This document shows, in pieces, positions 38,346 through 52,060 of a stretch of 64,000 nt of DNA (position 1 is the first letter of the stretch; every line of letters begins with the position of its first letter). Made by a program: the position numbers and the translations under genes. The stretch lies in contig OV050031.1 of the NCBI GenBank assembly GCA_920105625.2, positions 75,897,995-75,961,994 of the forward strand. Direction: 5' to 3'. The notes under the pieces were generated by a model. That model searched no databases. It was given only the letters and a program-made list of their open reading frames with translations, and was not told where the DNA came from. Origin of the DNA: Clusia tigrina (Eukaryota; Arthropoda; Insecta; Diptera; Clusiidae).

Positions 38346-39738
38346 AGTCGACAGCGGCAGCGACTGAGACGCCTACAGAGACGTTGACAGAGGTTGTGAC
38401 GCCGAATTAGACGCCGACTGAGGTAGATATAGGTAGATATAGGCAGAGAGTAGGCAGCAGACCCCCCAATCAACAGCGGCAGCGACTGAGATGCCTACAG
38501 AGATGCTGACAGAATCTGCGACGCCCACTGAGGCAGATAGGAGTAGATATAGGCATAGAGAAGGCAGCAGACCCACCAATTGACAGCGACAGCGACTGAG
38601 ACAGAGACGCTGACAGGGGCTGTGACGCCTACTGACACGCCGACTGAGGCATATAAGGGGTAGACATAGGCATAGAGAAGGCAGCAGACCCCCCCAATCG
38701 ACAGCGGGAGCGACTGAGACGCCTACAGAGACGCTGGCAGAGGCTGCGACGCCGACTGAGACGTCAAATGAGGCAGATAGGGATAGATATAGGCATAGAG
38801 AAGGCAACAGCGACTGAGACGCCTACAGAGACGCTGGAAGAGGCTGCGACGCCGACTGAGGCAGATAGGGGTAGATATAAGCGTACAGAAGGTAGCAGAC
38901 CCCCCAATCGACAGCGGCAGCGACTGAGACGCTTACAGAGACGTTGACAGAGGTTGTGACGCCGAATGAGATGCCGACTGAGGTAGATATGGGTAGATAT
39001 AGGCAGAGAGTAGGCAGCAGACCCTCCAATCAACAGCGGCAGCGACTGAGATGCCTACAGAAATGCTGAGAGAGGCTGCGACGCCGACTGAGGCAGATAA
39101 GGGTAGATATAGGCATAGAGATGGCAGCAGACCCCCCAATCGACAGCGGCAGGGACTGAGACGCTGACAGAGACGCTGACAGAGGCTGCGACGCCGACCG
39201 AGGCAGATAGGGGTATATATAGGCATAGAGACTGCAGCAGCCCCCCCCCAGTCGACAGCGGCAGTGACTGAGACACCTACAGAGACGCTGACAGAGGCTG
39301 CGACGCCGACTGAGGCAGATAGGGGGTAGATATAGTTATAGAGATGGCAGCAGACAACCAATCGAAAGCGGCAGCCACTGAGAAGCCGACTGAGACGCCG
39401 ACTGAGGCAGATAGGGGTAGATATAGGCATATTGAAGGCAGCAGACCCCCAATCGACAGCGGCAGTGACTGAGACGCCTACAGAGACGTTGACAGAGGCT
39501 GTGACGCCGACTGAGACGCCAAATGAGGTAGACAGGGGTAGATAGAGACGCCGGCTGCGACGCCGACTGAGATGCCGACTGAGGCAGATAGGGGAAGATA
39601 TCGGCATAGAGAAGGCAGCAAACCCCCCAATCGACAGCGGCAGGGACTGAGACGCCTCCAGAGCCGCTGACAGAGGCTGCGACGCCGGCTGAGGCAGATA
39701 GGGGTAGATATAGGCATAGAGATGGCAGCAAACCCCCC
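38346..39738 (-). repeat. 1,381-bp tandem duplication, copy 2
   Basis: This is the partner of 36965-38345. It is 12 bp longer because GACGCTGACAGA is present twice near 39160-39180, whereas copy 1 has it once near 37775. The final monomers change to the GCAGCAAACCC type, which marks the end of homology. Confidence 0.85.
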
Positions 39739-42700
39739 AATCGACAGCGGCAGCGACTGAGACGCCTACAGAGACGTTGACAGAGGTTCTGACGCCGACT
39801 GAGACGCCGACTGAGGCAGATAGGGGTAGATATAGGCATACAGAAGGCAGCAGACCCCCCAATCCACAGCGTCAGCGACTGAGACGCCTACAAGGACGCT
39901 GGCAGAGGCTGCGACGCCGACTGAGATGCCGAATGAGGCAGATAGGGATAGATATTGGCATAGAGAAGGCAGCAGACATCCCAATCGACAGCGGCAGCGA
40001 CTATGACGCCTACAGAGACGCTGACAGAGGCTGCCAATCCGACTGAGACGCCGATTGAGGGAGATAGGGGTAGATATAGGCATACAGAAGGCAGCAAACC
40101 CCCCAATCGACAGCGTCAGCGACTGAGACGCCTACAAGGACGCTGGCAGAGGCTTCGACGCCGACTGAGGCAGATAGGGGTAGATATAGGCATAGAGATG
40201 GCAGCAGACCCCCCCCCAATCGACAGCGGCAGGGACTGAGACGCCTCCAGAGACGCTGACAGAGGCTGCGACGCCGACCGAGGCAGATAGGGGTATATAT
40301 AGGCATAGAGACTGCAGCAGACCCCCCAATCGACAGCGGCAGTGACTGAGATGCCTACAGAGACGCTGACAGAGGCTGCAACGCCGACTGAGGCAGATAG
40401 GGGGTAGATATAGGTTTAGAGAAGGCAGCAGACAACCCAGTCGACAGCGGCAGCGACTGAGAAGCCGACTGAGACGCCGACTGAGCCAGATAGGGTAGAT
40501 ATAGGCATAGAGAAGGCAGCAGACCCCCCCAATCGACAGCGGCAATGACTGAGACGCCTACAGAGACGCTGGAAGAGGCAGATAGGGATAGATATAGGCA
40601 TAGAGAAAGCAGCAGACACCCCAATCGACAGCTGCAGCGACTGAGACGCATACAGAGACGTTGACAGAGGCTGTGACGCCGACTGAGACGCCGAATGAGG
40701 CATATAGGGGTAGATATAGGCAAACAGAAGGCAGCAGAACCCGCAATCGACAGCGGCAGCAACTGAGACGCCTACAGAGACGCTGGCAGAGGCTGCGACG
40801 CCGACTGAGACGCCGACTGAGGCAGATAAGGGTAGATATAGACATAGAGAAGGCAGCTGACACCACAATCGACAGCTGCAGCGACTGAGACGCCTACAGA
40901 GACGTTGACAGAGGCTGTGACGCCGACTGAGACGCCGAATGAGGCAGATAGGGGTACATATAGGCATACAGAAGGCAGCAGACCGCCCAATCGACAGCGG
41001 CAGCGACTGAGACGCCTACAGAGATGCTGAGAGAGGCTGCGACGCCGACTGAGGCAGATAGGGGTGGATATAGGCATAAAGAAGGCAGCAGACCCCCCAA
41101 TCGACAGCGGAAACGGCTGAGACGCCTACAGAGACGCTGACAGAGGCTGGGACGCCGACTGAGACGCCGACTGAAGCAGATGGGGTAGATATAGGCATAG
41201 AGAAGGCAGCAGACCCCCAATCGAGAGCGGCAGCTTCTGATATGCCTACAGAGACGCTGACATAGGCTGCGAAGCCGACTGAGACGCAGACTCAGACAGA
41301 TAGGGGTAGATATAGGCATAGAGAAGACAGGAGACCCCCCAATCGAGACGCCTACAGAAATGCTGACAGAGGCTGCGACGCAGACTGAGGCAGATAGGGG
41401 TATATATAGGCATAGAGAAGGCAGCAGACCCCCTACTGAGACCCCCAATCGACAACGGCAGCGTCTGAGACGCCTACAGAGACGCTGACAGAGGCTGCGA
41501 CGCCGACTGAGACGCCGAATGAGAAGGCGAATGAGGCAGATAGGGGTAGATATAGGCATAGAGAAGGCAGCAGACACCCCAATCGACAGCGGGAGCGACT
41601 GAGACGCCTACAGAGACGCTGGCAGAGGCTGCGACGCCGACTGAGACGCCGACTGAGGCAGATAAGGGTAGATATAGACATAGAGAAGGCAGCAGACACC
41701 ACAATCGACAGCTGCAGCGACTGAGACGCCTACAGAGACGTTGACAGAGGCTGTGACGCCGACTGAGACGCCGAATGAGGCAGATAGGGGTACATATAGG
41801 CATACAGAAGGCAGCAGACCCCCCAGTCGACAGCGGCAGCGACTAAGACGCCTACAGAGACGTTGACAGAGGTTGTGACGCCGAATGAGACGCCGACTGA
41901 GGTAGATATAGGTAGATATAGGCAGAGAGTGGGCAGCAGACCCCCCCAATCAACAGCGGCAGCGACTGAGATGCCTACAGAGATGCTGACAGAATCTGCG
42001 ACGCCCACTGAGGCAGATACGAGTAGATATAGGCATAGAGAAGGCAGCAGACCCACCAATTGACGGCGACAGCGACTGAGATGGTTACAGAGACGCTGAC
42101 AGAGGCTGCGACGCCGACTGAGATGCCGACTGAGGCAGATAGGGGAAGATATCGGCATAGAGAAGGCAGCAGACCTTCAATCGACAGCGGCAGCGACTGA
42201 GACGCCTACAGAGACGCTGACAGAGGCTGCGACGCCGACTGAGGCAGATAGGGGGTAGATATAGTTACAGAGAAGGCAGCAGACAACCCAATCGAAAGCG
42301 GCAGCGACTGAGAAGCGGACTGAGACGCCGACTGAGGCAGATAGGGGTATATATAGGCATAGAGACTGCAGCAGACCCCCCCCACTCGACAGCGGCAGTG
42401 ACTGAGACGCCTACAGAGACGTTGACAGAGGCTGTGACGCCGACTGAGACGCCGAATGAGGTAGATAGGGGTAGATATAGGCATAGAGAAGGCAGCAGAC
42501 CCCCCAATCGACAGCTGCAGCGACTGAGACGCCTACAGAGACGCTGACAGAGGCTGTGACGCCGACTGAGACGCCGAATGACGCAGATAGGGGTAGATAT
42601 AGGCATACAGAAGGCAGCAGACCCCCCCAATCGACAACGGCAGCGACTGAGACGCCTACGGAGACGCTGACAGAGGCTGCGACGCTGACTGAGACGCCGA

Positions 42701-45700
42701 CTGAGGCAGATAAGGGTAGATATAGGCATAGAGATGGCAGCAGACCCCCCAATCGACAGCGGCAGGGACTGAGACGCCTACAGAGACGTTGACAGAGGTT
42801 GTGACGCCGAATGAGATGCCGACTGAGGTAGATATGGGTAGATATAGGCAGAGAGTAGGCAGCAGACCCCCCAATCAACAGCGGCAGCGACTGAGATGCC
42901 TACAGAAGTGTTGACAGAGGCTGCGACGCCCACTGAGGCAGATAGGAGTAGATATAGGCATAGAGAAGGCAGCAGGCGCACCAATTCACAGCGACTGAGA
43001 CAGAGACGCTGACAGGGGCTGTGACGCCTACTGAGATGCTGACTGAGGCAGGACGGGGTAGATATAGGCATAGAGAAGGCAGCAGACCCCCCAATCGACA
43101 GCGGGAGCGACTGAGACGCCTACAGAGACGCTGGAAGAGGCTGCGACGCCGACTGAGACGCCGAATGAGGCAGATAGGGGTACATATACGCATAGAGAAG
43201 GCAGAAGACCCCCCCAATCGACAGCGGCAGCGACTGAGACGCCTACAGAGATGCTGGCAGAGGCTGCGAAGCCGACTGAGGCAGATAGAGGTAGATATAG
43301 GCATACAGAAGGCAGCTGACCCCCCCCAATCGACAGCGGCAGCGACTGAGACGCCTACAGAGACGCTGACAGGGGCTGTGACGCCTACTGAGACGCCGAC
43401 TGAGGCAGATAGGGGTAGATATAGGCATAGAGAAGGCAGCAGACCTTCAATCGACAGCGGCAGCGACTGAGACGCTTACAGAGACGCTGACAGAGGCTGC
43501 GACGCCGACTGAGACGCCGACTGAGGCAGATAAGGGTAGATATAGGCATAGAGATGGCAGCAGACCCCCCAATCGACAGCGGCAGGGACTGAGACGCTGA
43601 CAGAGGCTGCGACGCCGACCGAGGCAGATAGGGGTATATATAGGCATAGAGACTGCAGCAGACCCCCCCCACTCGACAGCGGCAGTGACTGAGACACCTA
43701 CAGAGACGCTAACAGAGGCTGCGACGCCGACTGTGGCAGATAGGGGGTAGATATAGTTACAGAGAAGGCAGCAGACAACCCAATCGAAAGCGGCAGCGAC
43801 TGAGAAGCCGACTGAGACGCCTACAGAGATGCTGGCAGAGGCTGCAAAGCCGACTGAGACAGATGGGGTAGATATAGGCATACAGAAGGCAGCAGACCCC
43901 CCAATCGAGAGCGGCAGTGATTGATATGCCTACAGAGACGCTGACATAGGCTGCGAAGCCGACTGAGACGCAGACTGAGACAGATAGGGGTAGATATAGG
44001 CATAGAGAATACAGGAGACCCCCCAATCGAGACGCCTACAGAAATGCTGACAGAGGCTGCGACGCAGACTGAAGCAGATAGGGGTAGGAATAGGCATAGA
44101 GAAGGCAGCAGACCCCCTACTGAGACCCCCCAATCGACAGCGGCAGCGACTGAGACGCCTACAGAGACGCTGACAGAGGCTGCGAATCCGACTGAGATGC
44201 CGACTGAGGCAATTAGGGGTAGATATAGGCATACAGAAGGCAGCAGACTCCCCCAATCGACAGCGGTAACTGCCGAGACGGTTACAGGGACGCTGACAGA
44301 GGCTGCGACACCGACTGAGATGCCGACCGAGGCAGATAGGGGTTGATATACTCATTGAGAAGGCAGCAGACCCCCAATCGACTGCGGCAGTGACTGAGAC
44401 GCCTACAGAGACGCTTACAGAGGCTGCGACGCCGACTGAGACGCCGACTGAGACGCCGACTGAGGCAAATAGGGGTAGATATAGGCATAGAGAAGACAGG
44501 AGACTCCCCAATCGAGACGCCTACAGAAATGCTGACAGAGGCTGCGACGCAGACTGAGGCAGATAGGGGTAGATATAGGCATAGAGAAGGCAGCAGCCCC
44601 CTACTGAGACCCCCCAATCAACAGCGGCAGCGACTAAGACGCCTACAGAGACGCTGACAGAGGCTGCGACGCCGACTGAGACTCCGACTGAGGCAGACAG
44701 GGGTAGATATAGGCGTAGAGAAGGCAGCAGACCCCCCAATCGACAGCGACAGCGACTGAGACGCATACAGAGACGTTGACAGAGGTTGTGACGCCGAATG
44801 AGATGCCGACTGAGGTAGATATGGGTAGAGAGTAGGCAGCAGACCCCTCAATCAGCAGCGGCAGCGACTGAGATGCCTACAGAAGTGCTGACAGAGGCTG
44901 CGACGCCCACTGAGGCAGATAGGAGTAGATATAGGCATAGAGAAGGCAGCAGGCGCACCAATTCACAGCGACTGAGACAGAGACGCTGACAGGGGCTGTG
45001 ACGCCTACTGAGACGCCGACTGAGGCAGATAGGGGTACATATAGGCATAGAGAAGGCAGAAGACCCCCCCAATCGACAGCGGCAGCGACTGAGACGCCTA
45101 CAGAGATGCTGGCAGAGGCTGCGAAGCCGACTGAGGCAGATAGGGGTAGATATAGGCATACAGAAGGCGGCTGACCCCCCCAATCGACAGCGGCAGCGAC
45201 TGAGACGCCTACAGAGACGCTGACAGGGGCTGTGACGCCTACTGAGACGCCGACTGAGGCAGATAGGGGTAGATATAGGCATAGAGAAGGCAGCAGACAC
45301 CCCAATCGACAGCGGCAGCGACTGAGACGCCTACAGAGACGTAGACAGAGGTTCTGACGCCGACTGAGACGCCGACTGAGGCAGATAGGGGTACATATAG
45401 GCATAGAGAAGGCAGAAGACCCCCCAATCGACAGCGGCAGCGACTGAGACGTCTACAGAGACGTTGACAGAGGCTGTGACGCCGACTGAGACGCCGACTG
45501 AGACCCCGACTGAGGCAGATAATGGTATATATAGGCATAGAGAAGGCAGCAGACCCCCCAATCGATAGCGGCAGCGACTGAGACGCCTACAGAAATGCTG
45601 ACAGAGGCTGCGACGCAGACTGACGCAGATAGTTGTAGATATTGGCATAAAGAAGGCAGCAGACCCCCCAATCGACAGCGGCAGCGACTGTGACGCCTAC

Positions 45701-48129
45701 AGAGACGCTGACAGAGGCTGCGAATCCGACTGAGACGCCGACTGAGGCAGATTGGGGTAGATATAGGCATACAGAAGGCAGCAGACCCCCCAATCGACAG
45801 CGGCAGCGACTGAGACGCCTACAGAGACGTTGACAGAGGCTGTGACGCCGACTGAAGCAGATAGTGGTAGATATAGGCATAGAGAAGGCAGCAGACCCCC
45901 CCCCATTCCAAAGCGGCAGCGACTGAGACGCCTACAGAAATGCTGACAGAGGCTGCGAATCCGACAGAGAAGCCTACAGAAATGCTGACAGAGGCTGCGA
46001 ATCCGACAGAGACGCCGACTGAGGCAGATAGGGGTAGATTTAGGCATACAGAAGGCAGCGGACTCCCCCAGTCGACAGCGGCATCTGCTGAGACGGTTAC
46101 AGAGACGCTGACAGAGGCTGCGACGCCGGCTGCGCCGCCGACTGAGATGCCGACTGAGGCAGATAGGAGAAGATATCGGCATAGAGAAGGCAGCAGACCC
46201 CTAATCGACAGCGGCAGCGACTGACACGCCTACAGAGACGCTGACAGAGGCTGCGACGCTGACTGAGATGCCGATTGAGGCAGAGAGGGGTAGATATAGG
46301 CATAGAGATGGCAGCAGACCCCCCAATCGACAGCAGCAGGGACTGAGACGCCTCCAGAGATGCTGACAGTATCTGAGACGCCGACTGAGGCAGATAGGGG
46401 TGGATAAAGACATACAGAAGGCAGCAGACGCCCCAATCGACAGCGGCAGCGACTGAGACGCCTACAGATTAGCTGACAGAGGCTGCGAAGCCGAATGAGG
46501 CAGATAGGGATAGATATAGGCATAGATATAGGCATAGAGAAGGCAGCAGACAACCCAATCGACAGCGGCAGCGAGTGAGAAGCCGACTGAGCCAGATAAG
46601 GGTAGATATAGGCATAGAGAAGGCAGCAGACCCCCCAATCGACAGCGGCAGTGACTGAGACGCCTACAGAGACGCTGGAAGAAGCTGCGACGCCGACTCA
46701 GACGCCGAATGAGGCAGATAGGGATAGATATAGGCTTAGAGAAGGCAGCAGACCCCCAATCGACAGCTGCAGCGACTGAGACGCCTAAAGAGACGTTGAC
46801 AGACGCTGTGATGCCGACTGAGACGCCGAATGAGGCCGATAGGGGTAGATATAGGCATACAGAAGGCAGCAGAACCCCCAATCGACAGCGGCAGCGACTG
46901 AGACGCCTACAGAGACGCTGGCAGAGGCTGCGACGCCGACTGAGGTAGATAGGTGTGGATATAGGCATACAGAAGGCAGCAGACCCCCCAATCGACAGCG
47001 GCAGCGACTGAGACGCCTACAGAGACGTTGACAGAGGTTGTGAAGCCGAATGAGACGCCGAATGAGGTAGATATGGGTAGATATAGGCAGAGAGTAGGCA
47101 GCAGACCCCCCAATCAACAGCGGCAGCGACTGAGATGCCTACAGAAATGCTGACAGAGGCTGCGACGCCCACTGAGGCAGATAGGTTTAGATATAGGCAT
47201 AAAGAAGGCAGCAGACCCCCCAATCGACAGCGGCAGCGACTGAGACAGAGACGATGACAGAGGCCGCGACGCCGACTGAGACGCCGACTGAGGCAGATAG
47301 GGGTAGATATAGACATAGAGAAGGCAGCAGACCCCCCAATCGACAGCGGCAGCGACTGAGACGCCTACAGAGACGTTGACAGAGGTTGTGAAGCCGAATG
47401 AGACGCCGAATGAGGTAGATATGGGTAGATATAGGCATAGAGAAGGCAGCAGACGCACCAATTGACAGCGACAGCGACTGAGACAGAGACGATGACAGAG
47501 GCCGCGACGCCGACTGAGACGCCGACTGAGGCAGATAGGGGTAGATATAGACATAGAGAAGGCAGCAGACACCACAATCGACAGCTGCAGCGACTGAGAC
47601 GCCTACAGAGATGCTGACAGAGGCTGCGACGCCGACTGAGGCAGATAGGTTTAGATATAGGCATAAAGAAGGCAGCAGACCCCCCAATCGACAGCGGCAG
47701 CGACGGAGACGCCTACAGAGAAGCTGACAGAGGCTGCGAAGCCGACTGAGGCAGATAGGTGTGGATATAGGCATAAAGAAGGCAGCAGACCCCCCAATCG
47801 ACAGCGGAAACGGCTGAGACGCCTACAGGGACACTGACAGAGGCTGGGACACCGACTGAGACGCAGACTGAAACAGATAGGGGTAGATATAGGTATAGAG
47901 AAGACAGGAGACCCCCCAATCGAGACGCCTACAGAAATGCTGACAGAGGCTGCGACGCAGACTGAGGCAGATAGGGTTATATATAGGCATAGAGAAGGCA
48001 GCAGACACCCCAATCGACAGCAGCAGCGACTGAGACGCCTACAGAGAAGCTGACAGAGGCTGCGAAGCCGAATGAGGCAGATAGGGGTAGATATAGGCAT
48101 AAAGAAGGCAGCTGACCCCCCAATCGACA

Positions 48130-49170
48130 GCGGCAACGACTGAGATGCCTACAGAGACGTTGACAGAGGCTGTGACGCCGACTGAGACGCCGAATGAGGC
48201 AGATAGGGGTACATATAGGCATATAGAAGGCAGCAGACCCCCTCAATCGACAGCGGCAGCGACTGAGACGCCTACAGAGATGCTGGCAGAGGCTGCGACG
48301 CCACTTGAGACGCCGAATGAGGCAGATAGGGGTACATATAGGCATACAGAAGGCAGCAGACCCCCCAATCGACAGCGGCAGCGACTGAGACGCCTACAGA
48401 TATGCGGACAGAGGCTGCGACGCCGACTGAGGCAGATAGGTTTAGATATAGGCATAAAGAAGGCAGCAGACCCCCAATCGACAGCGGCAGCGACTGAGAC
48501 GCCTACAGAGAAACTGACAGAGGCTGCGAAGCCGACTGAGGCAGATAGGGGTAGATATAGGCATAAAGAAGGCAGCTGACCCCCCAATCGACAGCGGCAA
48601 CGACTGAGATGCCTACAGAGACGCTGACAGGGGCTGCGACGCCGACTGAGACGCCGAATGAGGCAGATAGGGATAGATATAGGCATAGAGAAGGCAGCAG
48701 ACACCCCAATCGACAGCTGCAGCGACTGAGACGCCTACAGAGACGTTGACAGAGGCTGTGACGCCGACTGAGACGCCGAATGAGGCAGATAGGGGTACAT
48801 ATAGGCATATAGAAGGCAGCAGACCCCCTCAATCGACAGCGGCAGCGACTGAGACGCCTACAGAGATGCTGGCAGAGGCTGCGACGCCACTTGAGACGCC
48901 GAATGAGGCAGATAGGGGTACATATAGGCATACAGAAGGCAGCAGACCCCCCAATCGACAGCGGCAGCGACTGAGACGCCTACAGATATGCGGACAGAGG
49001 CTGCGACGCCGACTGAGGCAGATAGGTTTAGATATAGGCATAAAGAAGGCAGCAGACCCCCAATCGACAGCGGCAGCGACTGAGACGCCTACAGAGAAAC
49101 TGACAGAGGCTGCGAAGCCGACTGAGGCAGATAGGGGTAGATATAGGCATAAAGAAGGCAGCTGACCCCC
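48130..49170 (-). repeat. Tandem block repeated at 586-601 bp, with a partial third copy
   Basis: A run with GGGTACATATAGGCATATAG, GACGCCACTTGAGACGCC and CTACAGATATGCGGACAG occupies 48145-48580 and is repeated at 48731-49166. Part of it appears again from about 49195, without the CACTTGAG monomer. An extra monomer with GATAGGGATAGATATAGGC near 48620-48700 accounts for the spacing. Similar CACTTGAG blocks occur near 53550 and 57480. Confidence 0.8.
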
Positions 49171-49479
49171 TAATCGACAGCGGCAACGACTGAGATGCCT
49201 ACAGAGACGTTGACAGAGGCTGTGACGCCGACTGAGACGCCGAATGAGGCAGATAGGGGTACATATAGGCATACAGAAGGCAGCAGACCCCCCAATCGAC
49301 AGCGGCAGCGACTGAGACGCCTACAGATATGCGGACAGAGGCTGCGACGCCGACTGAGGCAGATAGGTTTAGATATAGGCATAAAGAAGGCAGCAGACCC
49401 CCAATCGACAGCGGCAGCGACTGAGACGCCTACAGAGAAACTGACAGAGGCTGCGAAGCCGACTGAGGCAGATAGGGGT

Positions 49480-50322
49480 AGATATTGGCACAGAGAAAGC
49501 AGCAGACACCCCAATCGACAGCGGCAGCGACTGAGACGCCTACAGATACTTTGACACACGCTGTGACGCCGACTGAGACACCGACTGAGGCAGATAGGGA
49601 TAGATATAGGCATAGAGAAAGCAACAGACACCCCAATCGACAGCGGCAGCGACTGAGACGCCTACAGAGACGCTGACAGAGGCTGTGACGCCGACTGAGA
49701 CGCCGACTAAGGCAGATAGGGGTACATATAGGCATACAGAAGGCAGCAGACCCCCTCAATCGACAGCGGCAGCAACCGAGACGCCCACAGAGATGCTGGC
49801 AGAGGCTGCGAAGCCGACTGAGGCAGATAGGGGTAGATATAGGCATAAAGAAAGCAGCAGACCCCCCAATCGACAGCGGCCGCGACTGAGACGCCTACAG
49901 AGACGCTGACAGGGGTTGTGACGCCTACTGAGACGCCGACAGAGGCAGATAGGGGTAGATACAGGCATAGAGAAGGCAGCAGACACCCCAATCGACAGCG
50001 GCAGAGACTGAGACGCCTACAGAGACGTTGACAGAGGTTCTGACGCCGACTGAGACGCCGACTGCGGCAGATAGGGGTAGATATAGGCATACAGAAGGCA
50101 GCAGACCCCCCAATCCACAGCGGTAGCGACTGAGACGCCTACAGAGACGCTGGCAGAGGCTGCGACGCTGACTGAGATGCCGAATGAGGCAGATAGGGGT
50201 AGATATAGGCATAAAGAAGGCAGCAGACCCCCCAATCGACAGCGGCAACGACTGAGATGCCTACAGAGACGCTGACAGGGGCTGTGACGCCTACTGAGAC
50301 GCCGACTGAGGCAGATAGGGGT
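49480..50322 (-). repeat. 843-bp tandem duplication, copy 1
   Basis: The copy begins with GATATTGGCACAGAGAAAGC. It includes CTACAGATACTTTGACACAC, GACTAAGGCAGATAGG, GCGGCCGCGACTGAG and GACTGCGGCAGATAGG, each also found exactly 843 bp downstream. GCGGCCGC is a rare variant, and its presence in both copies supports direct duplication. Confidence 0.88.
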
Positions 50323-51093
50323 AGATATTGGCACAGAGAAAGCAGCAGACACCCCAATCGAGAGCGGCAGCGACTGAGACGCCTACAGATACTTTGACAC
50401 ACGCTGTGACGCCGACTGAGACACCGACTGAGGCAGATAGGGATAGATATAGGCATAGAGAAAGCAACAGACACCCCAATCGACAGCGGCAGCGACTGAG
50501 ACGCCTACAGAGACGTTGACAGAGGCTGTGACGCCGACTGAGACGCCGACTAAGGCAGATAGGGGTACATATAGGCATACAGAAGGCAGCAGACCCCCTC
50601 AATCGACAGCGGCAGCAACCGAGACGCCCACAGAGATGCTGGCAGAGGCTGCGAAGCCGACTGAGGCAGATAGGGGTAGATATAGGCATAAAGAAAGCAG
50701 CAGACCCCCCAATCGACAGCGGCCGCGACTGAGACGCCTACAGAGACGCTGACAGGGGCTGTGACGCCTACTGAGACGCCGACTGAGGCAGATAGGGGTA
50801 GATACAGGCATAGAGAAGGCAGCAGACACCCCAATCGACAGCGGCAGAGACTGAGACGCCTACAGAGACGTTGACAGAGGTTCTGACGCCGACTGAGACG
50901 CCGACTGCGGCAGATAGGGGTAGATATAGGCATACAGAAGGCAGCAGACCCCCCAATCCACAGCGGTAGCGACTGAGACGCCTACAGAGACGCTGGCAGA
51001 GGCTGCGACGCTGACTGAGATGCCGAATGAGGCAGATAGGGGTAGATATAGGCATAAAGAAGGCAGCAGACCCCCCAATCGACAGCGGCAGCG
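50323..51093 (-). repeat. 843-bp tandem duplication, copy 2
   Basis: This is the partner of 49480-50322, followed by divergence at about 51093, where GCGGCAACGACTG is replaced by GCGGCAGCGACTGTG. The few differences include GGGGCTGTGACG here against GGGGTTGTGACG, and TGAGGCAG against AGAGGCAG. Confidence 0.86.
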
Positions 51094-51129
51094 ACTGTGA
51101 CGCCTACAGAGACGCTGACAGAGGCTGCG

Positions 51130-52060
51130 AATCCGACTGAGACGCCGACTGAGGCAGATTGGGGTAGATATAGGCATACAGAAGGCAGCAGACTCCCCCA
51201 GTCGACAGCGGCATCTGCTGAGACGGTTACAGAGACGCTGACAGAGGCTGCGACGCCGATTGAGATGCCGACTGAGGCAGATAGGGGAAGATATCGGCAT
51301 AGAGAAGGCAGCAGACCCCCCAATCGACAGCGACTGAGACGCCTACAGAGACGCTGATAGGGGCTGCGACGCCGACTGAGACGCCGACTGAGGCAGATAG
51401 GGGAAGATATAGGCATAGAGATGGCAGCAGACCCCCCAATCGACAGCGGCAGGGACAGAGACGCCTCCAGAGATGCTGACAGAGGCTGCGACGTCGACCG
51501 AGGCAGATAGGGGTATATATAGGCATAGAGACTGCAGCAGACCCCCCAATCGACAGCGGCAGTGACTGAAACGCCTACAGAGACGCTGACAGAGGCTGCG
51601 ACGCCGCCTGAGGCAGATAGGGGTAGATATAGACATAGAGAAGGCAGCAGACACCCCAATCGAAAGCGGCAGCGACTGAGACGCCTACAGAGCCGTTGAC
51701 AGAGGCTGTGACGCCGACTGAGGGAGATAGTGGTAGATATAGGCATAGAGAAGGCAGCAGACCCCCCCCCCCCCCTTCCAAAGCGGCAGCGACTGAGACG
51801 CCTACAGAAATGCTGACAGAGGCTGCGAATCCGACAGAGACGCCGACTGAGGCAGATAGGGGTAGATATAGGCATACAGAAGGCAGCGGACTCCCCCAGT
51901 CGACAGCGGCATCTGCTGAGACGGTTACAGAGACGCTGACAGAGGCTGCGACGCTGACTGAGATGCCGACTGAGGCAGAGAGGGGTAGATATAGGCATAG
52001 AGATGGCAGCAGACCCCCAATCGACAGCGGCAGGGACTGAGACGCCTCCAGAGATGCTGA
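51130..52060 (-). repeat. About 0.9-kb block recurring 3,103 bp downstream
   Basis: Monomers with CAGTCGACAGCGGCATCTGC, GACTGCAGCAGACC and a long C-run followed by TTCCAAAGCGGCAGCG recur at about 54233-55160 at a constant 3,103-bp offset. A related copy of the last part lies near 45900-46220. The C-run is 14 bases at 51762-51775 and shorter in the other copies. Confidence 0.78.
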
